From assembly GCA_017935345.1 (NCBI GenBank), contig JAGBHU010000016.1, positions 1 through 64,000 of the forward strand: a stretch of 64,000 nt of DNA, in the 5' to 3' direction. Position numbers and translations under genes: made by a program. The stretch is from Coprococcus sp. GTDB lineage: Bacteria > Bacillota > Clostridia > Lachnospirales > Lachnospiraceae. Each line of letters begins with the position of its first letter. Within the stretch, counting starts at the first letter, position 1. Below are positions 15,929-24,269 of the stretch, piece after piece. The notes under the pieces were generated by a model. It was not told where the DNA came from, did not search any database, and saw only the letters and a program-made list of their open reading frames with translations.

Positions 15929-17671
15929 ATGAAACTGTATAGCTTTAACAGAAGAAGGATATTTATCGTTTTCTTATGTATGCTTGGAGCAGGTCTGTTC
16001 CTGACGGGGCGGCTTGCTTATCTGATGATATATCAATCGGAGCATTATACAATGCTGGCTGATTCCCTTCATGAGAGGGAAAGGAGCATTAAAGCTCCGA
16101 GAGGCAGAATCTATGACAGGAACGGAAATATACTTGCCGATAACAGAGCGGTATGTTCCATATCCGTTATTCACAGTCAGATAGAGGATGAAGAGGAAGT
16201 TATATCGGCATTGTTGACTTATCTTGATACAGATGAGGAAAAGGTGAGAACAAAGGTTACAAAGAACTCTTCGAGGGAAATCATTGCCGTAAATGTAGAG
16301 AAGAGCCTTGCCGATGAAATAAGAGAGTTGAATATATCGGGAATAAAAGTTGACGAAGATTACAAAAGGTATTATCCTTATGGGAGTCTTGCTTCCAAGG
16401 TACTGGGATTTACAGGAGCTGATAATCAGGGAATTGTCGGACTTGAAGTCAGCTATGACGATGTTCTGTCAGGAACCGACGGCAGTATCAATGCCGTTAC
16501 GGATGCAAAGGGAATAGAGCTTGTGGAATTTTCGGAGTCCAGAGTGAATCCCATACCCGGTAAAGATTTGGTAACATCAATTGACCTTAATATACAAAGA
16601 TATGCTACACAGGCGGCACTTAAGGTGATGGAGGAAAAAAATGCAAACAGGGTATGCATTATCATCATGAATCCGCAAAACGGTGAAGTATATGCGATGG
16701 TGGATGTGCCTGAATATGATTTGAATAATCCTTTTGAGCTGAATTATGAAGCAAATGTAACAGAAGATAATCAGATGGATTTGCTGAATAATATGTGGCG
16801 TAATTTTAATATCAGTGATACTTACGAACCCGGTTCTACCTGTAAGATTGTAACACTGACAAGTGCATTGGAAAGTGGGGCAGTAACGAAAGAAAATACA
16901 TTTTATTGCCCCGGATATAAGATGATAGAGGACAGACGTATCAGATGTCATAAGACCACAGGTCATGGTTCTGAGACTTTGGTGGAAGCCCTTATGAATT
17001 CCTGCAATCCTGCTTTTATGGAAATAGGAGAGCGGACGGGGGCAGAAACATTATATGAATATTATGGCAAGCTGGGGCTTTTTGAAAAGACCGGAATAGA
17101 CCTTCCGGGAGAAGGAAGCTCAATTATGCATAAGCTTGAGGATATAGGTCCGGTGGAGCTGGCGACGATGTCGTTTGGACAGTCATTTCAGATTACACCG
17201 ATACAGTTTATAACGGCGATATCAACGGTTATCAACGGCGGAAATAAAATTACACCGCATATAGGTATTCGTTTTATAGACAGTGAAAGTCAGGAAAGCA
17301 ATGTATTGGAATATCCCGTTATCAATAATGCTATTAAAGAAAGCACATCGAATACGGTACGGGAAATGCTTGAATCCGTTGTGTCGGAAGGTTCGGGAAG
17401 CAAAGCTGCTCTTCCCGGATACAGAATAGGCGGTAAAACGGCAACGAGTGAAAAGCTCCCAAGAGGAACAGGCTTATATATATCGTCGTTTATAGGCTTT
17501 GCACCTGCGGATAATCCACAGGTTATAGGAATTATATTGATAGATGAGCCGGAGGGCGTATATTATGGCGGAACGATTGCGGCACCTGTCATAAGGGATA
17601 TCTTTTCAAATATATTGCCGTATCTCGGTATTGAAGCAGAGGAAATTCCTGAAACGGATACAGAGCAGTAA
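15929..17671 (+). CDS. Second class B penicillin-binding protein (SpoVD/FtsI-like), KTA variant
   Basis: A 580-aa paralogue of the gene before it. It has a membrane anchor at about residues 9-29 and a dimerisation domain with PRGRIYDRNGNILADN. The transpeptidase domain has the motifs STCK (Ser303, Lys306), SCN (358-360) and KTAT (503-506). The third motif is normally KTG, and here GCA at 17441-17443 gives Ala505. The rest of the domain is intact and the protein ends at the usual length without a repetitive tail. In Firmicutes a second copy at this place is often the sporulation-specific SpoVD. That identity is inferred from synteny. Confidence 0.9.
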   Translation: MKLYSFNRRRIFIVFLCMLGAGLFLTGRLAYLMIYQSEHYTMLADSLHERERSIKAPRGRIYDRNGNILADNRAVCSISVIHSQIEDEEEVISALLTYLDTDEEKVRTKVTKNSSREIIAVNVEKSLADEIRELNISGIKVDEDYKRYYPYGSLASKVLGFTGADNQGIVGLEVSYDDVLSGTDGSINAVTDAKGIELVEFSESRVNPIPGKDLVTSIDLNIQRYATQAALKVMEEKNANRVCIIIMNPQNGEVYAMVDVPEYDLNNPFELNYEANVTEDNQMDLLNNMWRNFNISDTYEPGSTCKIVTLTSALESGAVTKENTFYCPGYKMIEDRRIRCHKTTGHGSETLVEALMNSCNPAFMEIGERTGAETLYEYYGKLGLFEKTGIDLPGEGSSIMHKLEDIGPVELATMSFGQSFQITPIQFITAISTVINGGNKITPHIGIRFIDSESQESNVLEYPVINNAIKESTSNTVREMLESVVSEGSGSKAALPGYRIGGKTATSEKLPRGTGLYISSFIGFAPADNPQVIGIILIDEPEGVYYGGTIAAPVIRDIFSNILPYLGIEAEEIPETDTEQ

Positions 17672-17760
17672 TTGATATAGATACATTGCATGAATAGATG
17701 ATAACCTCTAAAGAGGAAATATATATAGCAGCCGAAAAGGCTGCGGTTAAGGAGTACAAT

Positions 17761-18720
17761 ATGAATTTAGATTTTAAGATTATTCTTCCGATTATCATTG
17801 CTTTTGCAGCAAGTGTGATACTTTGTCCAATCGTAATTCCGTTTCTGAAGAAGTTGAAGTTTGGACAGTTTGTCAGAGATGACGGACCGGAATCCCATTT
17901 GAAGAAATCAGGAACACCTACAATGGGTGGACTGATTATACTGCTGGCATTTACAATTACAACATTATTTTATATGAAGGACTATCCTGATGTGCTTCCT
18001 GTGCTGTTTGTAACATTGGGATTCGGACTTATCGGTTTTCTTGATGATTACATCAAGGTGGTTATGAAACGTTCTATGGGACTTCGTGCATGGCAGAAGA
18101 TGTTAGGACAGATTGTAGTGACCGGGGTATTTGCATATTACATCGAAAAATATTCCGATATTAATAATGAAATCATTATCCCGTTTATCGGAAAGACGGT
18201 AGAACTGAATAAGTGGTTCTATGTAGTGCTGCTGTTTTTTATCGTACTTGGAACCGTAAACGGTGCGAATTTTACAGATGGTTTAGACGGACTTGCTTCA
18301 TCCGTAACCGTGCTGATAGCGACCTTCTTTGCAGTTGTGGCAATAGGAACCGGCTCCGGTGTAGCCCCTGTTACATGTGCGGCAATGGGAAGTCTGTTAG
18401 GATTTCTTGTTTATAATGTATATCCTGCAAAGGTATTTATGGGCGATACAGGTTCACTGGCACTTGGCGGCTTTGTGGCATCTACCGCATATATGCTGAA
18501 GATGCCTATCTTTATTATTATCATTGCATTTATATATTTTATAGAAGTGGTTTCAGTAATAATACAAGTTGTTGTATTTAAACTTACGGGAAAAAGAGTA
18601 TTTAAGATGGCGCCTATTCACCATCATTTTGAACTGTCAGGCTGGCCGGAGACGAAGGTGGTAGCGATATTCTCTATTGTGACAGCCATACTTTGTGTGA
18701 TAGGGCTGCTTGCCATATAG
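17761..18720 (+). CDS. mraY: Phospho-N-acetylmuramoyl-pentapeptide-transferase
   Basis: A 319-aa polytopic enzyme that attaches phospho-MurNAc-pentapeptide to undecaprenyl phosphate, giving lipid I. AAGGAG precedes the ATG at 17761. Family motifs are GTPTMGGL, GFLDDYIKV, NFTDGLDGLASS (the catalytic Asp region) and PIHHHFELSGWPE. About ten membrane helices are visible. A short hairpin (GCAGCC/GGCTGC) stands at 17730-17745 just upstream. It is followed after 14 bp by murD. Confidence 0.97.
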   Translation: MNLDFKIILPIIIAFAASVILCPIVIPFLKKLKFGQFVRDDGPESHLKKSGTPTMGGLIILLAFTITTLFYMKDYPDVLPVLFVTLGFGLIGFLDDYIKVVMKRSMGLRAWQKMLGQIVVTGVFAYYIEKYSDINNEIIIPFIGKTVELNKWFYVVLLFFIVLGTVNGANFTDGLDGLASSVTVLIATFFAVVAIGTGSGVAPVTCAAMGSLLGFLVYNVYPAKVFMGDTGSLALGGFVASTAYMLKMPIFIIIIAFIYFIEVVSVIIQVVVFKLTGKRVFKMAPIHHHFELSGWPETKVVAIFSIVTAILCVIGLLAI

Positions 18721-18734
18721 AAAGGAAGTATACG

Positions 18735-20090
18735 ATGGATATAAAGAATGTAATCGTTGCAGGCACAGGTAAGAGTGGTATAAGTGCCGCAAAGCTTCTG
18801 CTTAAGCATGGAGCAAATGTATATCTGTTTGATGAAAATGAAACCAGAAACAAAGACGAGATTATGGCACAGACAGGGAATTTGCCTTGCTGCCGGCTTG
18901 TGCTTGGAAAACTGACAGACGAGGTTCTTGATGCAGCCGAGCTTATGGTTATCAGTCCGGGTATTCCTGTTGATTCACCTTTTACCGAGGCGGTAAGAGC
19001 TAAAAACATTCCGATTTGGAGCGAGATAGAGCTTGCGTACAATTACGGAAAAGGCAGAATCGCTGCCATAACGGGAACAAACGGAAAGACAACGACAACT
19101 TCTCTTGTAGGAGAAATCATGAAGGCATACAATCCAAAAACAATCGTTGTTGGAAATATCGGAATTCCATATACGGAGCTTTGTGATACAACGGATGAGG
19201 ATAGTGTAACGGTAGCTGAAATAAGCAGTTTTCAACTTGAAACGGCTATCGGTTTCCATCCGGATGTAAGTGCCGTACTGAATCTTACACCTGACCATTT
19301 AAACAGACATTATACCTTTGAGAATTATGGAAATGTAAAACTGTCCATATCAAAGAACCAGACGGAAAATGATGTAATCGTTTTAAATTATGATGACAGA
19401 CATACAAGGTCCATGGGAGAAAAGGTAAAGGCAAAGGTTGTATATTTCAGCAGACTGGAAAAACCTGCCGGGGGAGTATATGTTGAAAATAATTCCATAT
19501 ATATAGAGGATGGAGATGATAAACGGAAGGTACTGGAGCTTGCAGAGCTGAAGCTTCTTGGTGCCCACAATGTAGAAAATGTTTTAGCGGCAGTTGGTAT
19601 TACATATTACATGAAAGTACCCGTACAGGTTATACATGATGTATCTGTCAGCTTTCAGGCGGTAGAGCATAGAATTGAATATGTAGAAACCATAAACGGT
19701 GTTTCGTACTATAATGATTCAAAGGGAACAAATCCTGATGCCGCCATAAAAGGAATTCAGGCTATGGTAGCCGATACTTATCTGATAGGCGGAGGCTATG
19801 ACAAGAACTCTGAATACGATGAGTGGATTGAAGCCTTTGACGGCAAGGTAAAAGCACTTGTTCTGATAGGCCAGACTGCGGAAAAAATTGCTGCGTGTGC
19901 AAGAAAACATGGATTTACAGATATCATATTCAAAGATGATTTGAAAACGGCGGTAGAATATTGCCACGACCATGCAGCACCGGGTGAGGCTGTACTATTG
20001 TCACCTGCATGTGCAAGCTGGGGAATGTTTGACAATTACGAGCAAAGAGGAAGAATGTTTAAGGAGTATGTTCGCAGTTATAAGGAGTGA
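18735..20090 (+). CDS. murD: UDP-N-acetylmuramoyl-L-alanine--D-glutamate ligase
   Basis: A 451-aa cytoplasmic Mur ligase that adds D-Glu to UDP-MurNAc-L-Ala. The N-terminal Rossmann-like domain carries GTGKSGISAAKLL, the ATP P-loop is GTNGKTTTTSLVG, and the conserved Mur patterns NLTPDHLNRH and YNDSKGTNPDA follow. AAAGGA precedes the ATG at 18735, and the longer open frame to 18693 has no ribosome site. It ends four bases into the region used as the ribosome site of ftsW. Confidence 0.97.
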   Translation: MDIKNVIVAGTGKSGISAAKLLLKHGANVYLFDENETRNKDEIMAQTGNLPCCRLVLGKLTDEVLDAAELMVISPGIPVDSPFTEAVRAKNIPIWSEIELAYNYGKGRIAAITGTNGKTTTTSLVGEIMKAYNPKTIVVGNIGIPYTELCDTTDEDSVTVAEISSFQLETAIGFHPDVSAVLNLTPDHLNRHYTFENYGNVKLSISKNQTENDVIVLNYDDRHTRSMGEKVKAKVVYFSRLEKPAGGVYVENNSIYIEDGDDKRKVLELAELKLLGAHNVENVLAAVGITYYMKVPVQVIHDVSVSFQAVEHRIEYVETINGVSYYNDSKGTNPDAAIKGIQAMVADTYLIGGGYDKNSEYDEWIEAFDGKVKALVLIGQTAEKIAACARKHGFTDIIFKDDLKTAVEYCHDHAAPGEAVLLSPACASWGMFDNYEQRGRMFKEYVRSYKE

Positions 20091-20095
20091 TTCTG

Positions 20096-21262
20096 TTGGG
20101 GATTAAGAAGGATTACGATAATACGGGGATTACTTCAGAGAATAGAGCGGCTGACATGGCGGCAGACCGGGAAAGAGCTGTAAAAGCAGGTCGTTTGGAT
20201 TATCCGTTTGTTGCATTTGTTCTGCTTATCGTATTCGTAGGACTGGTTATGGTATACAGTACCAGCGCATACAGAGGAATGGAATTGTTTGGAGACAGTG
20301 CTTATTTTGCCAAAAGACAGCTTGTATTTGCTGTCTCTGCAATCATAATTGCATATTTTGTTTCCAAAGCAGATTACAGGGTCATTGCAAAATATTCCAA
20401 ACTGATACTGATTATATCCATGGTTTTGCTGATACTTGTTTATATCATAGGTACTGCAAGTCATGGTTCGGCAAGATGGCTGTATATAGGACCGTTTGGC
20501 TTCCAGCCTTCGGAATGTGCCAAGGTAGCGCTTATCATATATACCGCTGCGGCATGTACAGCGCATACGAAGAGTCTGAACAGCGTAAAAGGAATCGTGA
20601 AGATCATGCTTCTTCCGATTGTTGCGATTATACTGATTGCTATAGAAAATCTGAGTACGGCTATCATATGCTTTGCCATTGTTTTTATCATTTTATTTAT
20701 ATCCAGCCCGAAGACATGGTATTTTATTGTGCTTGCTTTAATCGGTGTAGCCGGATGCGGGCTGTTTATAGCATTTGCCGGATATCGGGCGGACAGAATC
20801 AGAATTTGGCTGGCGCCTGAGAAATATCCTGACGGATATCAGACCATGCAGTCACTTTATGCGATTGGTTCAGGCGGCATTTTTGGCAGAGGACTTGGAA
20901 ACAGTATCCAGAAGATGGGTTTTATACCGGAATCACATAACGACATGATTTTCTCTGTGATATGTGAGGAGCTTGGAATTTTTGGCGCTGTTTGTATTAT
21001 TGGCTTATTTGTTGCATTGATAAAGAGATGTACGGTAATTGCGATGAATGCCGGAGACAGACTGGGAGGACTTCTGGTGTCAGGCGTTATGGCACATATT
21101 GCTGTTCAGCTTATTATCAATATTAGTGTCGTTACAAACACGATTCCACCTACGGGAGTTACACTGCCTTTTATAAGTTATGGCGGAAGCTCTATTGTTT
21201 TTATACTGATTGAGATGGGGCTTGTACTGTCTGTTGCGAGACGTATGAAGCCTGCCGGGTGA
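20096..21262 (+). CDS. ftsW: FtsW/RodA/SpoVE-family lipid II glycosyltransferase
   Basis: A 388-aa SEDS-family polymerase with about ten membrane helices. AAGGAG (20082-20087) gives TTG at 20096 the right 8-nt spacing, while the GTG at 20087 overlaps the ribosome site and is unlikely. Motifs include GSARWLYIGPFGFQPSE near residue 125 and the C-terminal PFISYGGSS. It would polymerise glycan strands with one of the two class B PBPs. Whether it acts in division (FtsW) or the spore cortex (SpoVE) cannot be decided from sequence, though the dcw location favours a division role. Confidence 0.93.
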   Translation: MGIKKDYDNTGITSENRAADMAADRERAVKAGRLDYPFVAFVLLIVFVGLVMVYSTSAYRGMELFGDSAYFAKRQLVFAVSAIIIAYFVSKADYRVIAKYSKLILIISMVLLILVYIIGTASHGSARWLYIGPFGFQPSECAKVALIIYTAAACTAHTKSLNSVKGIVKIMLLPIVAIILIAIENLSTAIICFAIVFIILFISSPKTWYFIVLALIGVAGCGLFIAFAGYRADRIRIWLAPEKYPDGYQTMQSLYAIGSGGIFGRGLGNSIQKMGFIPESHNDMIFSVICEELGIFGAVCIIGLFVALIKRCTVIAMNAGDRLGGLLVSGVMAHIAVQLIINISVVTNTIPPTGVTLPFISYGGSSIVFILIEMGLVLSVARRMKPAG

Positions 21263-21266
21263 TTAA

Positions 21267-22034
21267 ATGGAAAGAGAAGAAAAGGAAAAAACAATAAAAC
21301 AGAAAAGGACGGTTCAGCCGGTACTGAAAATAATATCAATCATACTTGGCTGCCTTTTCGTTATCGCTCTTATTGCAATTATATACATAAAAAATGCATA
21401 TAGACTGGATAAGATTCAGGTAACAGGAAGTGAACATTATACGGACGAAGAGATAATTGCTATTGTGACGAATAACAAGCCTGCGGATAATACGGTAATG
21501 TTTTATCTGGAGAATAAACTTCATCCGATTGAAAATGTAACGTTCATAGACAAATTTGATATAGAAATCATCGGGAAAAACACAATTACCATAACGGTAT
21601 ATGAGAAGTCCATGGCAGGCTGTGTCATGTATATGGACCAGTATGTATACTTTGACGATGAGGGTGTTGTGCTTGAGACCTCTGCTGAGAAGCTTCCCGA
21701 TATTCCATGTATAAAAGGACTTTCGTTCAACAGTATTGTGGTAGGGGAAGCACTTCCGGTGGAAAATAAAAAGATGTTTCAGAATATTCTTACGATGACA
21801 CAGCTGATAGAAAAGAATGATTTGATTATTGATGAAATCAGATTTAATAGTGACGAAGAGATTATTCTTCGTAAAGATAATATCAAGATTCAGCTTGGAC
21901 AAGGTACAAATCTGGAGGACAAGCTCATGAATCTTGACAGCATATTAGGTGAGCTTCAGGGGAAAACGGGAACACTTGATATGTCAAATTATGACGCAAA
22001 AGATGGAAATGCTATATTTAAGGAAAATAAGTAA
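21267..22034 (+). CDS. ftsQ: FtsQ/DivIB-type cell division protein
   Basis: A 255-aa bitopic protein. It has a basic N-terminus, one membrane helix (about 21-43, IISIILGCLFVIALIAIIYI) and a POTRA domain starting YRLDKIQVTGSEHYTDEEI at about 47. The beta domain follows with YEKSMAGCVMYMDQYVYFDD and a proline-poor end. In Firmicutes the same protein is called DivIB. It links early and late division proteins outside the membrane. It starts 4 bp after ftsW. Confidence 0.9.
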   Translation: MEREEKEKTIKQKRTVQPVLKIISIILGCLFVIALIAIIYIKNAYRLDKIQVTGSEHYTDEEIIAIVTNNKPADNTVMFYLENKLHPIENVTFIDKFDIEIIGKNTITITVYEKSMAGCVMYMDQYVYFDDEGVVLETSAEKLPDIPCIKGLSFNSIVVGEALPVENKKMFQNILTMTQLIEKNDLIIDEIRFNSDEEIILRKDNIKIQLGQGTNLEDKLMNLDSILGELQGKTGTLDMSNYDAKDGNAIFKENK

Positions 22035-22042
22035 AAAAAATG

Positions 22043-22071
22043 TTGCGTTATTTATCAAAAAATCGTATTAT
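22043..22071 (+). promoter_or_regulatory. Candidate promoter of ftsZ
   Basis: TTGCGT (22043-22048), 17-nt spacer, TATTAT (22066-22071), within the 96-bp gap after ftsQ. It suggests that ftsZ can be transcribed apart from the dcw operon. Confidence 0.5.
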
Positions 22072-22130
22072 GTAAATACGAGTGTGATAATATAGCTATA
22101 CATGTAAATTAATATAAGGAGGACATGACC

Positions 22131-23384
22131 TTGCTTGAAATAAAATCAAACGATGAAAGAACACCGGCAAGAATACTTGTTATTGGAGTTGGAGGAGCCG
22201 GAAACAATGCAGTTAACAGAATGATTGATGAAAACGTTGAAGGAGTAGAGCTTATTGCTATCAATACGGATAAGCAGGCTCTTTCACTTAGCAGAGCTAC
22301 TACTAAGATTCAGATAGGTGAAAAGCTTACAAAGGGTCTTGGCGCCGGGGCAAAGCCTGAAATCGGAGCCAGTGCGGTAGAAGAAAATAGAGAAGAAATT
22401 ATTGATATCATTAAGGACGCCAACATGGTATTTGTAACATGTGGTATGGGCGGTGGTACCGGTACGGGTGCTGCTCCTGTTGTTGCAGAGATGGCAAGAA
22501 ACCTTGGGATTCTTACGGTAGGTGTTGTTACAAAACCGTTTGGTTTTGAAGGAAAGCCTCGTATGCGAAATGCAACAGAGGGTATTGCAAAGCTGAAAGA
22601 GAATGTCGATACACTGATTGTAATACCAAATGATAAGTTGTTACAGATATGTGATAAGAGAACAAGTATTCCTGATGCATTAAAGAAGGCTGACCAGGTT
22701 CTTCAGCAGGGTGTACAGGGTGTTACAGACCTTATTAATAAGCCGGGTCTTATTAATCTGGACTTTGCGGATATTCAGACGGTTATGCGTGATAAGGGTA
22801 TTGCTCATATCGGTATTGGTTCTGCAAGCGGTGAGAATAAAGCAGTTGATGCGATTAAGGAGGCTATGGATTCACCACTTCTTGAGACAACCGTTTCAGG
22901 TGCTACGGATATCATTGTTAACTTCTCCGGCAATATCGGTATCGTTGAGGCATACGATGCGGTAACATATCTGACAGAGCAGGCAGGAGACGGCGTGAAT
23001 ATTATCTTCGGTACTGTTGACAATGATAATCTTGGTGAGGAAATCAGCATTACAATTATTGCAACAGGTCTTGAGAAGGCAAACGGAAATGAAGCTGCAA
23101 ACAGATTTGCAGGTACGGCTTCACCTTTATTTGAAAGCATGACAGCGTCAGTAGCAGCTACAACACCTGTTACAGAGACGAAGCCGGCTACATTTGCAGG
23201 ACAGAACCTTGGAAACTCGGTTACAAGACCGGCATTTTTGTCCGAGACATCGGCACAGGGCAGTGTGAAGGCTCCGTCATTTACAAAGCCTGTTACACCG
23301 GCGACTCCGTCGGAACCAAAGCATACAAGACCGGTTTCCCAGAATGAGAGTATAAAGATTCCGGAGTTTTTAAAGAAGAGATAA
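22131..23384 (+). CDS. ftsZ: Cell division protein FtsZ
   Basis: A 417-aa tubulin-like GTPase that forms the division ring. The start is most likely TTG at 22131: AAGGAGG (22116-22122) is 8 nt away and the product then opens [16 protein letters not shown] like homologues. The ATG at 22125 is only 2 nt from the ribosome site. Motifs are [12 protein letters not shown] near the N-terminus, the tubulin signature [14 protein letters not shown], and the T7 loop [12 protein letters not shown] disordered Ala/Pro/Thr linker leads to the conserved tail [10 protein letters not shown] that binds partner proteins. No ftsA stands in front. Confidence 0.98.
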   Translation: MLEIKSNDERTPARILVIGVGGAGNNAVNRMIDENVEGVELIAINTDKQALSLSRATTKIQIGEKLTKGLGAGAKPEIGASAVEENREEIIDIIKDANMVFVTCGMGGGTGTGAAPVVAEMARNLGILTVGVVTKPFGFEGKPRMRNATEGIAKLKENVDTLIVIPNDKLLQICDKRTSIPDALKKADQVLQQGVQGVTDLINKPGLINLDFADIQTVMRDKGIAHIGIGSASGENKAVDAIKEAMDSPLLETTVSGATDIIVNFSGNIGIVEAYDAVTYLTEQAGDGVNIIFGTVDNDNLGEEISITIIATGLEKANGNEAANRFAGTASPLFESMTASVAATTPVTETKPATFAGQNLGNSVTRPAFLSETSAQGSVKAPSFTKPVTPATPSEPKHTRPVSQNESIKIPEFLKKR

Positions 23385-23404
23385 AAAGTAAATACGGATT
23401 ATAA

Positions 23405-23443
23405 TAAAAAGGGATGATTTCAGCAAGAAATTGTCCTTTTTTT
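23405..23443 (+). terminator. Terminator after ftsZ
   Basis: An outer A-rich/T-rich stem with GG/CC (23406-23412 with 23435-23441), an inner 5-bp stem ATTTC/GAAAT around 23417-23431, and a T run. Confidence 0.7.
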
Positions 23444-23444
23444 G

Positions 23445-23473
23445 TTGCAGGAACACTTAAAAATGAGTAAACT
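23445..23473 (+). promoter_or_regulatory. Candidate promoter of the phosphatase/kinase locus
   Basis: TTGCAG (23445-23450), 17-nt spacer, TAAACT (23468-23473), directly behind the ftsZ terminator. Confidence 0.5.
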
Positions 23474-23512
23474 AGAGGATATATATGTTAGTTGATATGA
23501 TGGGAGAAAATT

Positions 23513-24238
23513 GTGAATATAGATATAGCGGATATAACCAATCAGGGAAACAGAAATATAAATGAAGATTGTATCGGATATGACAGCCTTGGCGGAAGCT
23601 TTTGTTTTGTAGTGTGTGATGGATTAGGCGGAATGGGCCGTGGCGATGAAGCATCCAAATGTGTAGTGGAGTCTGTCCTTGGGTACTATAGGGAAGTTTC
23701 CGATTGTTTTGATATGGATGTGGCATTTGTCAGGGCGCAGGAAAGACTTTTAAGTTTGCAGCGTGATAACAATGCAACAAAACAAATGAAAACGACAGCC
23801 GTTATTTTATTTATAAAGGATGAAACGGCATGCTTTGGACATATCGGAGACTCGAGATTATATTACTTCCACGGAGACGGATATATCAGGACGTTAGACC
23901 ACAGCATTCCACAGATGCTTGTTCAGTCCGGTGAACTAAATGAGGCGGATATCAGATTTCACAGAGATAGAAATAAACTGGTCAGAGTTATGGGAAATGC
24001 ATGGGGCGATACAAATGCATATACCGTTATGAGGAATGTTATGATAGAAGAAAACGGGGCATTTCTTTTATGTACGGACGGATTCTGGGAGCTTATCGAT
24101 GAAAATCATATGGTAAAGGCATTCAGGAAATCAAGAAGTTCGAAAAGGTGGATTTCGTTGATGAAAAAGCAGGTAATAAGAAACGGAAAGAATCGAAACA
24201 TGGATAATTACTCTGCAATTGCCATAAGATTTTCTTGA
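23513..24238 (+). CDS. PP2C-family protein serine/threonine phosphatase
   Basis: A 241-aa metal-dependent phosphatase of the bacterial PppL/Stp/PrpC type. Metal and catalytic motifs are present in order: NEDCIGY near residue 18, CDGLGGMGRGDEAS (about 36-49), FGHIGDSRLYY (about 105), LLCTDGFWELID (about 184) and the terminal DNYSAIAI. A Gln/Asn-rich middle region is short, so only the catalytic domain is there. It starts with GTG after GGGAG. It is the first gene of a locus with two Ser/Thr kinases and an FHA protein, and would reverse their phosphorylations. Confidence 0.93.
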   Translation: MNIDIADITNQGNRNINEDCIGYDSLGGSFCFVVCDGLGGMGRGDEASKCVVESVLGYYREVSDCFDMDVAFVRAQERLLSLQRDNNATKQMKTTAVILFIKDETACFGHIGDSRLYYFHGDGYIRTLDHSIPQMLVQSGELNEADIRFHRDRNKLVRVMGNAWGDTNAYTVMRNVMIEENGAFLLCTDGFWELIDENHMVKAFRKSRSSKRWISLMKKQVIRNGKNRNMDNYSAIAIRFS

Positions 24239-24269
24239 AACGAATAAAGGAACAAAGGATGGGGAAAAG

